A DNA stretch of 6,518 nt from Candidatus Hodarchaeota archaeon. Its GTDB lineage: Archaea; Asgardarchaeota; Heimdallarchaeia; Hodarchaeales; YT1-057. Made by a program: the position numbers and the translations under genes. Positions 5,499 through 6,518 of the stretch are shown here, in pieces. The stretch covers positions 1 to 6,518 of the forward strand of contig JAEOTI010000747.1 of assembly GCA_016839955.1 (NCBI GenBank), given 5' to 3'. The notes beneath the pieces are model-generated. The model had not been told where the DNA came from and made no database searches. It worked only from the letters and a program-made list of their open reading frames with translations. Every line of letters starts with the position of its first letter. Within the stretch, counting starts at the first letter, position 1.

Positions 5499-6336
5499 TT
5501 AATTGTCGTATCCAAAATAATGACATAAATGCAACAATTAGTGGAATCACTAGTAATCCGTTGACACCTTCAGATCCTGATTCCGTTGTCCCTGACTCCG
5601 TTGCTGTATTTTCTCCTACTAAAGTACTTGAGAATTCAATACTCCACCCTGAGATTGCGTTGAGTTCATACGTTTCAAAGGGTTCCCCAAAAATCGAGTC
5701 ATTAACATACCCCATTCCAAAGCCCCAAAGTGAGATTGAATGTCCTTCTCCCTCAGTGGTAAAATCGTGGGCAACATCATTTGAATCAAAAGGAACTACG
5801 AGCTCAATATTGTAAGTACTACTACTATACGTCCAAGCTGCAGCGCCATCTGTTGTGCCTCCATCGTTTTCATCAGAATCAGGACTGCTTCCATTCGGAA
5901 AGCTATGGAAATCTATGTAGCTTGGAGCTTGACCGGATGATTGAAAATTTCCAGCCATTTTCCAGTCAGAGCATGTTAAGTTGTGGGTTCCATTATCGAA
6001 TTCATAAGGAATAAGGATTTCAAAGAAGTCAAATTTACCGTTATGTTCATAAGCGTTTGTATTATCAGCAATCTGAAAACCAATAAAGAAATGAGTAGTA
6101 TTATGAACTAAAGATAATGTGGCGGTTCTTTCATTTGCAGATGAGTCATTTAATGTAATTTGGTATTGATTTGCAGGATAACCATACTCTTCAGAACCAA
6201 TAATTCCATCAACTGTTGGACCAACTACTTTCTTCTTACAAACAAATGTGGTTCCTGTGACGGAGGAAGCAGGATTACTTTGAAATGAGATTAGAATCAT
6301 TATCATGAGTGCTGTTAAAAGATAGGTATATTTCAT
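5491..6336 (-). CDS. Exported CBM9/DOMON-like surface protein
   Basis: The 281-aa product starts at ATG 6336 with AGAGG (6348-6344) seven nt upstream, a good ribosome-binding site. A signal peptide (1-25; hydrophobic core 5-17) leads to a beta-rich domain (about 33-240). TVDGIIGSEEYG (41-52), LVHNTTHFFIGFQIAD (76-91) and KFDFFEILIPYE (101-112) fit the pattern of CBM9-like and DOMON-like beta-sandwiches, which bind sugars or haem. The ligand here is unknown and the match is by pattern only. Six N-X-S/T sequons (residues 63, 79, 115, 119, 148, 212) suggest heavy N-glycosylation. Cys33 and Cys122 could form a disulfide. A Ser/Thr/Glu/Gly-rich linker (241-258) precedes a membrane helix (260-276) and the tail RQLRR, like archaeal C-terminal sorting signals. 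The gene is convergent with the FKBP gene, 50 nt apart, and both products face the outside. Confidence 0.8.
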   Translation of the reverse strand: MKYTYLLTALMIMILISFQSNPASSVTGTTFVCKKKVVGPTVDGIIGSEEYGYPANQYQITLNDSSANERTATLSLVHNTTHFFIGFQIADNTNAYEHNGKFDFFEILIPYEFDNGTHNLTCSDWKMAGNFQSSGQAPSYIDFHSFPNGSSPDSDENDGGTTDGAAAWTYSSSTYNIELVVPFDSNDVAHDFTTEGEGHSISLWGFGMGYVNDSIFGEPFETYELNAISGWSIEFSSTLVGENTATESGTTESGSEGVNGLLVIPLIVAFMSLFWIRQLRR

Positions 6337-6518
6337 TATAAAACCTCTAATAAAGGATTATAATGAGATATAACATCTTTGTATTTAATAATTTGTAAAT
6401 TCAGTTGATAAGCACTATTTATCGAATAAAATGAGAGTATCAGTTGATTCATTTCTTTTTGAATCACAGAGGTAGCAAAAAATTAAATTCGATTTTTTTT
6501 TTACTATCATGTTTATTC
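6337..6518. other. Upstream region of minus-strand surface gene
   Basis: No gene is seen in these 182 nt. The promoter of the minus-strand gene must lie here. A TATA-like TTATTAAATA (minus strand, about 6383-6392) sits some 50 nt before its ATG, but the DNA is very AT-rich. A 9-nt direct repeat TCAGTTGAT (6401-6409 and 6440-6448), a perfect 7-bp inverted repeat (6445-6466) and a T10 run (6493-6502) follow. The T-run might end a plus-strand transcript or be part of a promoter for a gene beyond the window. Confidence 0.45.
6445..6466. repeat. Perfect 7-bp inverted repeat, 8-nt spacer
   Basis: TGATTCA (6445-6451) and TGAATCA (6460-6466) are exact reverse complements around a pyrimidine-rich loop. 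It could be an operator half-site pair for a dimeric regulator or a small hairpin. Its position about 110-130 nt before the minus-strand start is further than usual for a repressor site. Confidence 0.4.

Noticed and set aside
5480..5815. 111-codon plus-strand reading frame
   Set aside because: It lies antisense within the exported beta-sandwich gene, which has a signal peptide, ribosome-binding site and domain pattern. The plus-strand frame shows none of these.
1..6518. CRISPR array, insertion sequence or prophage
   Set aside because: There is no regularly spaced repeat, transposase, integrase or structural phage gene. The repeats seen are only two copies each and diverged.

Overview
The window is AT-rich and archaeal in character. 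Most start codons lie behind weak or distant purine-rich ribosome-binding signals, two genes start with TTG, and T-tracts follow several genes. There is an AbrB-type/PIN toxin-antitoxin pair, and two exported proteins have many N-glycosylation sequons, a Ser/Thr-rich linker and a C-terminal membrane segment with a short basic tail, as in archaeal surface proteins. One protein appears to carry a longin-like domain, a fold mostly associated with eukaryotes and Asgard archaea. My best guess is an Asgard archaeon, possibly Heimdallarchaeia-like. That is inferred from gene content; no marker gene is present to prove it.

Layout. Positions 56-2046 hold a probable two-gene operon: an unrecognised all-helical protein followed 29 nt later by a radical SAM protein of the spore photoproduct lyase (SplB, COG1533) type with a second cysteine cluster. 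Positions 2221-3846 hold two unlinked-looking membrane proteins on the same strand: a two-helix protein with a PH-like cytosolic domain, and a longin-like domain fused to four membrane helices. The 297-nt spacer between them is a mosaic. It carries a degraded copy of the last codons of the radical SAM gene and one copy of an imperfect 36-nt repeat, whose second copy lies just before the toxin-antitoxin operon.

Positions 4001-4636 encode a VapBC-type pair with all four PIN acidic residues. Positions 4847-5440 (+) and 5491-6336 (-) are convergent genes for two cell-surface proteins: an exported FKBP-type prolyl isomerase with a PGF-CTERM-like tail, and an exported CBM9/DOMON-like beta-sandwich protein. 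The minus-strand gene ends inside a hairpin followed by eight Us, resembling an intrinsic terminator. Positions 6337-6518 hold the upstream region of that last gene and contain a perfect 7-bp inverted repeat and a T10 run.

No rRNA, tRNA, CRISPR array, transposase or phage gene was seen. No complete new system is evident. The most unusual items are the longin-membrane fusion, the duplicated intergenic elements, and the radical SAM protein with its helical partner.
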